From: Chinchilla lanigera
Taxonomy: Eukaryota > Chordata > Mammalia > Rodentia > Chinchillidae
DNA length: 64,000 nt
NCBI RefSeq assembly: GCF_000276665.1
Contig: NW_004955487.1
Location: forward strand, 9,596,358 to 9,660,357
Reading direction: 5' to 3'
Shown here in pieces: positions 48,081-59,749 of the stretch. Position 1 is the first letter of the stretch; every line of letters begins with the position of its first letter. The position numbers and the translations under genes were made by a program. The notes under the pieces were generated by a model. The model searched no databases. It was not told the origin of the DNA and saw only the letters and a list, made by a program, of their open reading frames with translations.

Positions 48081-48186
48081 GGGATGCATTCTTTCTGTGA
48101 ATAAAATAATCCTCCCACAATGTTATGTGATCTTGTAATAAAATGCACATTAGTGTTAATCAAACCCAACACAGAATTCTGTTTCT
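48081..48186. repeat. Copy B of the ~105-bp direct duplication
   Basis: Partner of 47274-47377. The outer flanks of the two copies do not match, so the duplicated block has sharp edges. Confidence 0.85.
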
Positions 48187-48724
48187 GATGTTAAAGCATT
48201 TTCTTTTCTCATATGTCAAGAGGTCTACATTTTCTTTGTTTTAATTATACTGAGCATCCTTTTGTTCTTCTTGGGATATTTGCCTGGGAGGCTTCGGCAA
48301 GCTATAAATCATAATTATCATCATTAAAAGAAATATCACTTACACAATCTATTTTTAGAGTGGATGACTAACCTGTAAACACACCCATTGTGACGCTGGC
48401 ATTATGGCAGTGGTTCTTGAGGAGTCTCGGGCTCTCAAATATTTCATCTGTCTCATTAGTGTCACTCCTGTGGGGTGACTGCTAAGACGGCAGCTGCTTC
48501 CTCTGATCATCTCGGTCAAACTGCATCCCATCTGTTAATGGGGGAAAAGAGACGGGTGATTGTAGAAAGTATGGTGATTTTCACATCTTTATACATAAAT
48601 TCAGTTTTCTGATTTACATTTCAGCTATATCCAGGTTTCAGTGAATCTATTTAGTGTATTTTCTAGGAGGGAGAGTGACATTACCTTTTATTGCACAGAT
48701 TTAAGCATTTCAAGGCCTTAAAAG

Positions 48725-48850
48725 AATCTCAGAGCAGAAGGAACATTTGAAATATTCTAATTCAATTTAAAAAGATGGGGCCCAGGGGGAAGATGATTTC
48801 CCCAAATCGTAAGGCAAGTAAATAGCAGAGCTGGGATATAAAACATGGTA
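48725..48850 (-). mobile_element. MIR-like fragment
   Basis: The complement of a MIR variant: agagcagaaggaacatttga, atggggcccagggggaagat and aagtaaatagcagagctggg. Confidence 0.5.
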
Positions 48851-48938
48851 TTCTGGTTTCTGTCTACTGTTTTTTGCTTTTTCTAATGCTGAGCAAATAT
48901 TCACCCCTCCTCTGATTTGAAGGTTCCCAGCTTCAAAT

Positions 48939-49011
48939 ACATCTAGCATGCTAGTTTTCTGTTCTGTATATGTACAGCTACATGTACATCTAGTATGCTA
49001 GTTTTCTGTTC
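48939..49011. repeat. 47-bp-period tandem duplication
   Basis: The 26-base stretch beginning acatctag and running into gctagttttctgttc occurs at 48939 and again at 48986 with one difference. Confidence 0.85.
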
Positions 49012-49184
49012 AGAAGTTCTCAAATTTCTTCCCTGTTCTCTTGTGTATCCCCAAATTATACAAGGACCTACAATGAGTCTGGTTGCCCAAAGGGCTAAGT
49101 GTGTGGTGCAAGAAGCAGGCCACTTCGGGGGTTAGAAAACTGAAACTGCAATTCTACACAGGCCTTGTGGGAAGGTGCATCTTC

Positions 49185-49390
49185 CTGCAAGCTGGATCCT
49201 CACTATGGCTCTGCTTCTAGTTTGTCACACAATTTTGTGCCAGTCAGCAAACTACTCCTGACTCAATGTCTTCAGTTGTGCACCATGGATTGTAAATACC
49301 TGCTCTGTCTACCTTCCAGGAAGGTTGAGAGAATCAACTGAAGTGACAGTCATGAAAAGCCTGAAAAGCTACATGAAAAATTGTTATACT
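49185..49390 (+). mobile_element. MIR SINE
   Basis: gctctgcttctagtttgtca, gccagtcagcaaactactcc and caatgtcttcagttgtgcac follow the MIR order. Confidence 0.55.
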
Positions 49391-49623
49391 GCGTAACAGC
49401 AGAAACACAGCAAAATGCATTCCCTTTGTTTACTGTTAATGTGTCATGCATAATTATGTTAATTTTCTATAGGTGATGAGGCATATTTTAGCCTCTATTT
49501 TTTCTTATCAAAATATCACTAGTGTTTGAAACAAAGGATTGATTCAGGGGGGAAATGGGGCGGAAGTTAGGATAACCAACAAATGTACTAAGATCTTGAT
49601 TTACTGAGGACATTAATACTTTC

Positions 49624-49738
49624 TTTTTTTTTTTTTTTTTTTTTTTTGTTTTGGTTTTTCTCCGGTACCGGGAACCGAACTCACGACCTTGCACTTGCCA
49701 GGCAGGCGCTTTTGCCGCTGAGCTAAATCCACAGCCCC
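49624..49738 (-). mobile_element. ID-type SINE, well preserved
   Basis: On the minus strand: a tRNA-like unit with tagctcagcgg (A box), cctggcaagtgcaaggtcgt, gagttcggttcc (B box) and an A-rich tail of 25+ residues. A perfect 11-bp target duplication (ttaatactttc) flanks it at 49613-49623 and 49739-49749. The intact tail, boxes and flank repeat suggest a fairly young insertion. Confidence 0.9.
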
Positions 49739-49837
49739 TTAATACTTTCATTTAATTGAAATGATGGGAGATGAGACCTGGAATTTAAACAGTGGTCATT
49801 ACAGAGAAATTTTGTTTGTTTTTTGTTTTGGGGGTGT

Positions 49838-49968
49838 TTTTTTTTTTTTTTTTTTTTTTTTGAGACAGGGTTTTGCTGTGTAGCCCAGGCTGGCCTCAAA
49901 TTTGCAGTGATCTTGCCTTGGCTTCCTGAGTGTGGGAATTACAGGCATACACCACCACGCCCAGCCCA
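49838..49968 (-). mobile_element. B1-related SINE without the internal duplication
   Basis: T run, gagacagggttttgctgtgt, cccaggctggcctcaaattt then directly gcagtgatcttgcc, gtgggaattacaggcataca and ccaccacgcccagc. The second inner block found in the other B1 copies is missing. Confidence 0.85.
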
Positions 49969-50329
49969 CAGGGAAGCTTTCTGCTCTCCTCTAAGGAGCT
50001 ATTCTAGTTGTTGAATTCAGTACCTAAGGTTTTATTTTAGCCTGCATCCTTTTCATCTTTTCTAATTTTGGTTCTAATATGACCAACTGATAGTCTAATT
50101 CATACTAAAGAGTAATGACTGAGGGCTGCTTACCACATCCTAAAGAATGTGTGGGCACAGATGAATAGAAAAAACATTCATGTGGCTATCATCCAGAATA
50201 TTATCATTTTGTAACTTGTGTTTTAATTTTTTCTATTAAATAATAGAATATTAATGGTCAACTGAAAATTCTAATGTCTCAGCCTAGTTCTAGAAACTTA
50301 TAATGCGAAAGCTCTTCTTGTTTTCTTGT

Positions 50330-50470
50330 TTCAGGTGCTGGAAGGACTACATTTCCCTGCCTCCTGTGCAGGATCATGTGACTGATTCTGGCCAATGGTC
50401 TTGTGATTTGGAAAATTAATTTCCAACAACTCCCGTCCTTTCTATTGCAGTATGGAGTTGTTGTCACAGC
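50330..50470. mobile_element. Old mammalian repeat, family not named
   Basis: ggactacatttccctgcctc ... gattctggccaatggtctt matches a phrase common to an ancient mammalian interspersed repeat that I cannot name with confidence. Confidence 0.35.
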
Positions 50471-50549
50471 ATAACTTTAGGTAACTCAGCTGACACAACT
50501 ACTAGCTTGATTCGTATTTCTCCCTATCTAGAGACAACTACGATCACGA

Positions 50550-50967
50550 GGTTGTTAGCCATCTTTCAATGCCATTGTGCATATAAGTTCTCTAAACATT
50601 TCTTACATATGTACACTTGATGTATGGTATTATATGGTGTGGGTTTAAAGTTTACATTAATGCTGTCATATAGTATTCTCTTTGTTTCTTTATTCAGCAG
50701 TGTAGAATTTTAGAACTATCCATTATGATAACTATATAATTCTATAGACTGTGTGCATGTGCTGTTTTGCCAGTTATGGATAAAAGTCCTCTTCAAAATG
50801 GCTACATTGCTTTAGTGTGCACAATTACAACATATCAGTGTGCTGACATTTGCACATATTTTCCAACATTTCTATTGTCAAACTTCCTGGTATTCTTTTA
50901 CTTGTGAAATGTAATTTTATTGTTTTTTGTTGACAGTTTCTTGATCACTGATGAGACTGTTTTGAAC
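50550..50967 (-). mobile_element. L1 fragment (right part continues after the LTR)
   Basis: Diverged complement of L1 ORF2 3' text. It stops at tttgaac, where an LTR is inserted, and resumes at 51327 with ttgaacatctttttatgt, the expected next L1 phrase. Confidence 0.5.
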
Positions 50968-51319
50968 CATTTTCTGCTGCTATAATAATACTCCATGACC
51001 AAGTAATTTGTAAAGAAATGAAGTTTATTTGGCATGGTTCTTGAAGCTGGGAAATCCAAGAGCATAGCTCTGGCATCTGGCAAAGGCTTTTGTGCCACAT
51101 TATCTTATGATCAATACAGAAAAGGCAAACTCTTTTTTTGTAATAATCCGTTCTCATGATAATGACTCCACACCTGAAATAAGGACATTAATCCATTCTG
51201 GAGGGCAGATGTCTTTGACCTAATAATCCCTTATTATTGTTGGCATTTCCTATTTTTTGTGTTGGGGGTTAACTTTCCAACATGTGAAGTTTGGAGGACA
51301 CATTCTAATCCTGGCATAG
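50968..51319 (-). mobile_element. MST/THE1-like MaLR LTR inside an L1
   Basis: ccaagtaatttgtaaagaaa, ggcatggttcttgaagctgg, acattaatccattctggagg and caacatgtgaagtttggagg follow an MST-type LTR in complement. The 7-mer tttgaac appears on both sides (50961-50967, 51320-51326). Confidence 0.75.
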
Positions 51320-51326
51320 TTTGAAC

Positions 51327-51735
51327 ATCTTTTTATGTTTATTTACTTTTTAGATTTCTCATCTGTGGAATATCTATTTATCCTTTACAATCAGATCTAT
51401 TTTGATACTTAATTTATAATCCCATAGTGTACTATAATTTGTAAAGGGTTAGAAAATTATATTCTGAATATTAATCCATTGCTGTCTATGTATGTTGCTA
51501 ACTGTCTTTAATCTCTGGGTTGTCTTTTAACTTTATTTTCTGAATCTTTTGTCATATATATAAGGGAATTTTGATGATATTAATTCATATTCTTTTATAA
51601 TTTTTACCTTTTAAATTTCTTTTTTAAGAAAGTTTTTTAATCCCAAAATTTAAAAAACATTTTTCAATATTTTCTTCTAATAGTGTTAATTTTTATTTTT
51701 CACTTTACATTTGCAATATACCTAGGGAAGTGGTG
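51327..51735 (-). mobile_element. L1 fragment, continuation
   Basis: gaatattaatccattgctgt, tctctgggttgtcttttaac and atattttcttctaatagtg are diverged complement phrases of L1 ORF2. Confidence 0.55.
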
Positions 51736-51739
51736 GAAG

Positions 51740-54260
51740 ACAAGGATTTAGTTATCTTCTTCTAGGAAAAGCCACTATTCCCAGCACCTTTCTTCCCACC
51801 TTGTCTTCTCAAAAAACACACAGATCAAGCTCACTCTCTATCTGTTGTTTCCACTCCTGGGAAACTGCGATTATCTGCATCTGCCTATGTCTTCAGTTTT
51901 GGGGACCTGTGACCTCCATTCTCTGATGGATCTACAAAACATTAGTGATTTTCACTTTGTTCAGCTTTTTCTTATTGTAAAGAGGAGAGAGAAGACTTTT
52001 AATATCTTACATGTTGAACTAGAAATAAAATGCTCTGGCTTTAAAAATTGTTCAAATATTTTTAATTTTAATTTGCCTTTAATTTTCTTTGAGGAATACA
52101 TTCTTGTTTGTTTCCTGACACAGAAATGGTCTTTATGTACTTGAATAGCCTCCATGTTTGGAGTGTTGTGAGGTTTTTTTTAAGTTTGTATTTGCAGAAT
52201 TTATTTTCCTTTTTGCGTATGAGGCTTCTTTCTTTGGGATTTCTACTTACGCCTCTATTTCTGCAAATATTTTGAAATACTTATTTTATAGCCTTAAAAA
52301 CTCATGCTATTATCCTCAGGATTATCTACTGTTCCTCCTGATTGTGATCCCTGGCTGTTCATTTCTGTATATCATTTATAGTCGTGGCCATGTGCTTTTT
52401 GTTACTGGGGACATTTTCATTACACACCCATGTGATTTGCTTTGGGTAACATTTTCTCTTCTGGGCCTGCTGGGACTTTATGAGTTTAAGTGTACTGGGA
52501 AAATTTGTGTTAATTCATTTCTCTGGAGTCCTGAGCTACTCAAATGCCTTAACTCTGTGTCCCTTTCTGCTTTCTAATTTCTTACAGGTGTCTGTCTTTA
52601 TTTACTGGCCTGGAGGGAATAGGAGGCTTCTTTGCAGCTTTCTTGGGTTTTGATGGCAGTGATTTTTATACATGTGGTAAATGCTAGTGGATGCAGAATC
52701 AACTCAGGCCATTGGATTGTAGCTGCTCACCCCGTTGGGGCTGCTGGGTAGATTTCTTTCTGTGCGTGGCATCAATCCCTAGTCCCAGTTGTTAAACTCT
52801 ATAAAAGGTTCCAATTTCCCCAAACACTTTTCAGTTTTCAGTCTCACTTCCTAGTTTTGTGATTCCCCCACCCAATGTGGAGTTTTTTTTTCCTAATCTA
52901 AAGTTTGGCTATGAATTTACAGTTGCTCCTTGATTTTCCATTTTTCAGCGTTTCTGTGGTAAGGTGAGTTTCTCCAACAGGAGCTCAGCTTGCCTTGGTT
53001 GGTAGAAGACACAAGGGGGGACACATATTCTGAAAGGAACACACAGGAAGGTTCTCCTGGGTCACACTAGGCGCTCTGTACGTACGCAGGAAAGCACCAG
53101 GCTGAAGCTGGCTTGTTTTTGATTCTCAGATCATCCAAACTAATGAAGAATTAGCCCTGTTCATTACACAAATAACCCTCCCATGACATCTTCCTTTTAC
53201 CTGCTGAAGTCACTGAAGGCTGTGCCTGCCTCTCTGTGTAGCTCATGTCTGGTCTGTGCAGCCTGTGGTGTGCGCTCAGCTCCTTTGGAGGTCCTTTGTT
53301 CACCCCTGCAGGAGAATGTCATGCTCAGGGGGTTGTGAGCATAGTCATTAGCCTGAATCTTCATGCCTTTAGAATTGATATCCTCTTTTTTTCCAATCTG
53401 AGTTAGTTCCTGGGTTCAATAAATCTAGCTAGAATCTGTAATTGAAGTGAAAGATAGCTAAACATATAAAAGATTGTTTTTCTTTTTCAAAATTTTTAAA
53501 CTTGAAAATAGTTACCACTATGGTTTGATGACTTCAGGCTTCTAAGGATATATGTCACATAATCCACATTTTAAAAATTTGTTTAAAAGAAATTCTTGTC
53601 ATTAAGGTTCCTATGTAATGAATATAGCACTATACATGTTCATTAGTCTCTAATATAATTTTTCTTATTTTATTTTCCAAAAAGGGAGCTTTTTCAAATG
53701 ATGTGTTTTAGAGGTTGAAGAGAAGGAATCATGATTGGCTTCTTTGTAGCTATTACCATCCATAAGAGAAAATTTTCATAGATGTGGAATAATTACTAAC
53801 GCCCATTCAATTTGTTTTCTATTTGGGGCACTGAAAATTCAAGTGTGGTTGCATAAAAATAACTGGAAAAGGCTTAAATTGCAATATAGCAGGATTGCTC
53901 CATCTGAAGAATTTCTTTGAATTTGCTAGCAGTGAATGTGGAATGTAAGAACTATAGCTTTTTCCCCTAAATCTGCACACTTATCCTAAATGAGGCTTGA
54001 AATAAAAGTCATCACTATCTTAAAAAATATATTAAGAGATCATCTATGTGTAGGTGCTTGAAAAGGAGAAAATTAACCTTAACTAGAGATGACATATACA
54101 TTTGTTGATGTTATTAAAGGAGACACCAGGTAATCACATTACTCAGAAGGTACAGACACCTGAACTACTCAATATTTGACAGAAAGAACTAGTGTATTCA
54201 AGTTCTATATAGGGTAAAGGATGGCTTGGATGAAAGTACTTGGAATGGAAATCCAAAGAC
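51740..54260. other. AT-rich, unassigned; no gene supported
   Basis: The frame 52158-52577 plus (139 codons) is hydrophobic because the strand is T-rich; I see no family. 53400-54060 is AT-rich with no repeat I can name. Confidence 0.4.
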
Positions 54261-54269
54261 CTAGGTTTC

Positions 54270-54365
54270 TTTCTGGCTGTGATAGTACCCAGATGAAGGA
54301 ACTTGGAAATCACCCAATCTCTCTAGGCTTCACAGTTCTCATGGAAAGTTGGATACAACTGGGAA
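54270..54365 (+). mobile_element. MIR fragment
   Basis: Resembles the MIR core around cccaatctctctaggcttca and cagttctcatggaaagttgg. Confidence 0.4.
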
Positions 54366-54806
54366 GTTAGAAGTAGAAGTTGGTAAAGATGGGTTGTCAG
54401 ATATGGCTTTCAGGAGGATGTACCAGAACATGTATTGGAAAGAAAGGCTGTATATGAACCAATAGAAAGAGTATCCAGGTTGGAGGAAGGCATGCAGGAC
54501 ACCTGTGAGGGACTGTTGCCAAGTTATGGACAGGGCACTGTGCTAGAGGAAGGGAAAGAAAGTTTCTGGAATACCATGAAAGCAGCTATGCAAATTGCCT
54601 TGTGGCCACAGAGAACAGCCATAAGACCAGAGGTGGACATTACAGGAGTTCAGCTAGACCTGATGGAGCCTGTGTTTATGGCATACTCATTTGCAGGGGG
54701 ACAGCAGAGCTCCTCTGGGTTTAAAGTTGCCCTTCTTCACTGTGTCACTTACAGAAAGTTCATTGTAGTTTTCTGGCCTCTTGTTGTCCATCTACTGTGA
54801 TATCTT

Positions 54807-54896
54807 CAGGAACTTTATGAAGCTTTTTTTTAGTTATCTTTGATGTTTCCTATTCCAGGAACTTTATGAAGCTTTTTTTTAGTTATCTTTGATGTT
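54807..54896. repeat. 49-bp-period tandem duplication, exact
   Basis: A 41-base stretch starting caggaactttatgaagc is repeated without change at 54807-54847 and 54856-54896, with 8 bases between. Confidence 0.95.
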
Positions 54897-54899
54897 GAA

Positions 54900-55550
54900 G
54901 AAGAACTTCTCGTTGGAGTTGCAAAAATTAGAGAGGAATACTTGGTGTGACAGGGAGTGTGGACACATTGAAACCTTACCAGGTTGCTGTATGGGGTGAT
55001 TTCTGCCCTGGGTCAATTCTTTTCACTGGCTTGGAGAGTGAGGGAGGGAGGGGGAGAGAGTAGGGCAAGGTTGAGGAGAACTGGCACAAGGAGGAGTTGA
55101 GCCATGGGAAATGTAGTCTGGAAATTCAAAGTTGGTATCTGTGTGGATATCAAAGTCATCAAATATATGTAGGGAGAGGCTACAGCTTCCTGGGCTAGTT
55201 CAAAATGAGGGACGGAGGACAAGGTTCTGGAATGCTGTAATGGGAAAGCAGAAACAACTGGCCAAGTGAGCACTCACAAGTAGAGGGAAGGAAAAGACGA
55301 GTGCACCATCCCAGAGATAAGCAGAGAGCTCGAAGTGGGAAAACTCAACACAGAGAAAGTGAGCACTCTGTCTTCCCAGTTCACTGAGTGATAGGACAGA
55401 GCTTCCAGTGTATGACACCTTTCCTAATGTCTTTGGAGAGGTTTTAAAAACTGCTCATAATGGCACAGACACAGCCCACCTGGTTCTGGCAATAGGAGCG
55501 ATGGTCCACACACTCAGAGTCAGAACACAAGACTGTCAGGATCGACGTGA
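54900..55550. other. Unassigned sequence
   Basis: A purine-rich run (gagggagggagggggagaga) lies near 55045. No gene recognised. Confidence 0.35.
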
Positions 55551-55554
55551 GGGA

Positions 55555-56105
55555 TGATCAATCTTTTGGCTTGCCTGGGCTGCGCTGGTGAAGAGGCTCT
55601 GTCTTGTGGCACATATAAAATACATAACACAGCTTATATATAAGCAACAAAGCTTCCTTTTTATGTTTTAACTTATTGAATTATTTTACAAAATAAGCCC
55701 CAGTTTAATAATTAAATAAGGAATTCACATGTCTGCCTGATAACAATAAATGCTATCTCCATGACACATACATATGCATGGAGCTTGAAATGCTATTATT
55801 GGTAATAACTGTGTTTTACATGCTGAAGTCCACAAGGGCATGCCATGTCTGATACACATGGGTTTCCATTTGATTGATTGTGTATGGTGGGCACAGAAAG
55901 CAGAGTCAGTACTGTGTTGTGCCCTCCCCCACACAGCGTTCCAGCATTGCCTACATTGTCTGTGCTTGCATTGCACAATCTAGTCATGAAAAATATTGCT
56001 AAAAACCATGTAATAATGTTAAAAGTTTACTATCTTCTGGTGCCACATTACAAGCTGTCCAGTACCATGTGCGGCCCTTGGTCATGGGTTGGATACAACT
56101 TGCCT
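55555..56105. mobile_element. Possible old DNA-transposon piece, split
   Basis: The left part (cttttggcttgcctgggctg, cttgtggcacatataaaata) and the right part (tgcggcccttggtcatgggt, ttggatacaacttgcc) look like the two ends of one ancient nonautonomous element, with unrelated sequence between. Family not named. Confidence 0.3.
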
Positions 56106-56511
56106 AGACCCACACTGAAGGTTGTAGTAGTATATTTTGATGCAGTCACTTTCATATGTTGCTTAGGTCTACAGGCATAAAAATCTGTGCCTTGATTCTG
56201 ACACTAAACTTCCAACTTTTCCTATAGGCTTGGGAAAGGATAGTTATTACGGAGAAATGAATTTGAAGGCTAGACTGGAAATGTTTGTTCTGCCATTACT
56301 TGGGAAGGAAAACAACTTAAATTTTAATGGTTATCAAAATAGCAGTTAAGGCAACCACACTGATATTCTCAAAAATCTCAAGCCTCATAATCCTCATGAT
56401 GATATATCATAAACCCTGTGGAGGAATGAGCAGTTTTATAGGGGCACAGAGCAGGATAGGACTGGGAGTAGAAGGATTTGAACAATTGCATGCACAGTGT
56501 GGTCATTAATT

Positions 56512-56937
56512 GTGAGGTGTCAACTTGACTTGAGTAAGTACTGCCTAGCAAATTAGAAAACTCTGATTATGACTCTGGATGATTGACATGTAGGCCAGCA
56601 AACTGAAAGGGAGGATCTGTCCCAGATGTAGGTGGCACAAACCAACAGGCTTACAGCCTGGACAGAATAAAACTGGAGGAAAGCAGCATATGTTCCCCTT
56701 TTCTTGGTAGAGTTCCAGTCTTCTCTACAATGAGGTTCCAAGACTTTGAATTCTCTGTGACTAGATGCATTAGTTCTCCAGTATGCAGACCTCCATTTTG
56801 GATTCTCTGATCTCACAGGCAGTCATTTTATCTCTTCTAATTCTGATTCTGTAAACCTACCTAGTAAATCCCTTTGTATAATTATACATGGATTTTATAT
56901 TGATTCTGATCCTCTAGAGAACCCTAACTAATACTCA
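56512..56937 (+). mobile_element. LTR-like interspersed repeat
   Basis: Begins near gtgaggtgtcaacttgactt and ends tctagagaaccctaactaat, two landmarks of a common mammalian repeat. The inner text is diverged. About 425 bp. I take it for an LTR of the ERVL/MaLR type but do not name it. Confidence 0.5.
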
Positions 56938-56939
56938 CA

Positions 56940-58072
56940 GTGTTAGCCCAGGCCTATTTATTTTAATATTTATTCCATGGAAGTTTCAAGGAAGCTCATA
57001 ACGAGGTAGGCATTTGTGACACCCACAACGGCACCCTTGTTATTGCCAGTTGATTCCAATTTGTGCACATAATTGCTTCCCCTTGAACCACTGCTCATGT
57101 GCACACTGGTATAGCAGTTTTTAATGAAGTTGCCTTCTGTTGGACTCCTATTATAGTGCTAGGCACACTACAGCCAGCAAACAATGGAAATTTCTTGGGT
57201 TGTTGATAATACTTGCTCAGTAGCCAGATTTCTCCTTCACAGACCCTTGTTGCTGAAACCCTAGTCCATGCCAGCCTGAAGCTTGATACCTGGGAAGAGA
57301 AGGCTGAGAGGAAAACAAGGCTGGAGGCTTCTGATCGCATGTTCTGGAACTCATGAAAATGGCCCCAATGAGGCTACTTCCTCAATTCCCAGCGTTGATG
57401 ATTCTGCACAAAGACCAGTTTTGTGTCTCTTGAAGAGAGTTCCTTCTTTTGTTTCTGCTCCCTGGTTTTTATCTGATCCCATGTCCCTGCCAGATTGGTG
57501 CTCCAATTTCTCTTCATCTCCACTTTCAGATCTCATTCTTTGTGCCCAGTGAGGCTCAGAACCCATAAACTCAGAGCAATGAAGGGAAGAAGGGCAAGTT
57601 TCAGAAAGACATTAAGACAGGTGGGAGGAGGGGAGGCTCTTGCTTCAAGAAAAGGAATAATTTTCTACTGTGAAGCAGTAGCAGATTTTCAGAGAGAGAT
57701 TCTAAATTTAGAGAAAATTATCACTGGGAAGAGATTGGGTACATTAAAGGAGTAAGTGAGAAACAATATTTGAAGGGAAGTGGGGACAGATCATAAAGTC
57801 AGTTAAATGTCAGGTGAAGTCATTTCTTGGAATAGTATCCCAGTTTCCTTTCTTCCTACTCATCTTTCCTCTCGATACAACTTATTGAGAAGCCACTGTG
57901 GGAGGAGGCCCTAGAGTTAACTCATACAACTTGTGTTTTCAGAGAAAATAGTAATTATGTTTAAAGATCTGTGTGCAGTTCAGTGGGCCTATTTCCAAAT
58001 CTCTATTTGCTGGTCACCCAGGATACAACAGAACATGTGCAACATACATACCAAACACACACACACACAGAG

Positions 58073-58105
<33 letters not shown>

Positions 58106-59170
58106 ACCACCAAATATATGTTCACACATACCTTTATATACTTACCATGTTAAATAAAAGCCACCAAAATCTAAATCTCAACCTGGTTTAAAGCTGACTC
58201 TGATCTTAAAACTTAATAGTTTGTGGAATTATTCAGTGTCTCAATGACAATCACTGCTCCATCACTCGGGAAGTCCATATGACCCTTCCTTCTGCCAAAT
58301 GTAGGATGGAGAACCAACATTGCTTTGTGGTCTTGCAGGGCCAAGGCCTCTGCATTATTCTGGTTCTTAGTGTTCCACCAGGCTGTCTTTTTTGGTATCA
58401 GAACCATGTCTGTTTTCTATGGGGCTGTCAGCAACTCTCATGATCTCCCTGCAGGAGCTGTCACCAATGGACTATGCATACTTAGGCTTTAGCAATGCTC
58501 CATCTCTCTTTGGAGAACTGGCCTTGACTCTCAGTGGACTTGCAAACCTCTGCCTTCCTCTCACAAGGCTCTGCCTGCTTGCCCTCTTCCAGCTCCTCTT
58601 AAAATGTGATTTTTCCTACCCTAATGTGTCCTGTATGTGGCTCCATCCTTTCCTGCCCCAGGAACAGGCAGCAGCCTAAGGGTCTTCAACTGGGTGAGGT
58701 CTTCTCCTCCTCTGTGTCATAGGCTTTGTAATTTTTTTCTGACTGCAGGAAATCTTAGGCATGGAAAAGAGTGCTTCCTCTGCACTATGGAGAAAATCTA
58801 TGAATATATTTATGCAAATGTGGTTCTCAGTATGCCAACTTGAAAGAGAAACACATTCACAAGATTTCTCTGAAGACAACAGTCTATGTTGGGGATATTA
58901 TCTACCTTTATACTTGTGTTCTCTTTGCATTTCTTCTGTCACAAAACTTTACTGCCATCCTGGTCCTCCTCTCTGTCTCTGTCTCTCCCTCACACATACA
59001 CATTCACGCTCAAAAAACCAGGGTCAGGTCCCACACTCCCAGGGTGTGCACCATACCAGAGACTGAAAGCCCAGTCCCTCTCCAGCTGTGTGTGAAAGCT
59101 GTGACTTCTAACTAGGTTGCATTAATGTAAGGAAAATAATAACTCTCCAAGTGCCACAATAAAATATTTT
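56940..59170. other. Unassigned sequence with a CA microsatellite
   Basis: CA run at 58053-58101, interrupted by agag. Short frames at 57283-57552, 57495-57755 and 58392-58679 plus have no recognised domain. Confidence 0.4.
58053..58101. repeat. (CA)n microsatellite
   Basis: About 23 CA units with one agag break. Confidence 0.9.
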
Positions 59171-59174
59171 CTTT

Positions 59175-59240
59175 GTAGAAAGTTTGTGAGTTTGAGGTCA
59201 GCCTGGGCTACATAGTGAGACCCTCTCTTAAGAAATAAAT
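59175..59240 (+). mobile_element. Truncated B1-type SINE
   Basis: gtttgtgagtttgaggtcag, cctgggctacatagtgagac and cctctcttaagaaataaatt, i.e. the 3' half of B1 with an A-rich end. Confidence 0.75.
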
Positions 59241-59611
59241 TTATTAATTAAATAAATTACAAAACAAATAAATTTGAAAAGCAGAAAATATGAATTCTTT
59301 AAAATGTCTGAAAAAAATCAAGACAGAACCATAACAAACAAGACCACCCACACAAATCCCAACAACTTTATGGTCAACAAGATTATTTTTGCATACTTAA
59401 AAATATTTTAGCACCAATCTAGATTTTAATAGGGAAGAAGGCCAGTCACAGAGAAGGGGAGAAAATAAACTTTACAGAGGATTTTTATCTTGTTTAAATA
59501 AAGAATATGAATACTGGCTGTCTCTATAGATTGATGCTTAGTGCAGTGGCTTAAGAGTTTTTACCAGAAAAATTTAAATAGGGCATAGAAGCATTAAAAT
59601 ATTAGAGCAAT

Positions 59612-59745
59612 ACCTAGTAACTTGGGAGGCTGAGGCAGGAGGATCAAAAGTTTGAGGCCTAGTCTGGGAAACTACTGGTGCTCAGTATTTGAGCACCCTT
59701 GGGATTGATCCTCAGTATTACAAAAATTAAAAAATATGAATAAAA
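59612..59745 (+). mobile_element. B1/ID-related SINE fragment
   Basis: cttgggaggctgaggcagga, ggatcaaaagtttgaggcct and then gggattgatcctcagtatta, a B1 fragment fused to an ID 3' part. Confidence 0.7.
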
Positions 59746-59749
59746 AACT

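Noticed and set aside
48286..48310. U6-like gcttcggcaagc text
   Set aside because: Only a short partial resemblance to U6; no further match on either side.
52158..52577. 139-codon hydrophobic frame that looks like a membrane protein
   Set aside because: The T-rich strand yields Phe/Leu/Ile codons by composition; no family, promoter or splice signs.
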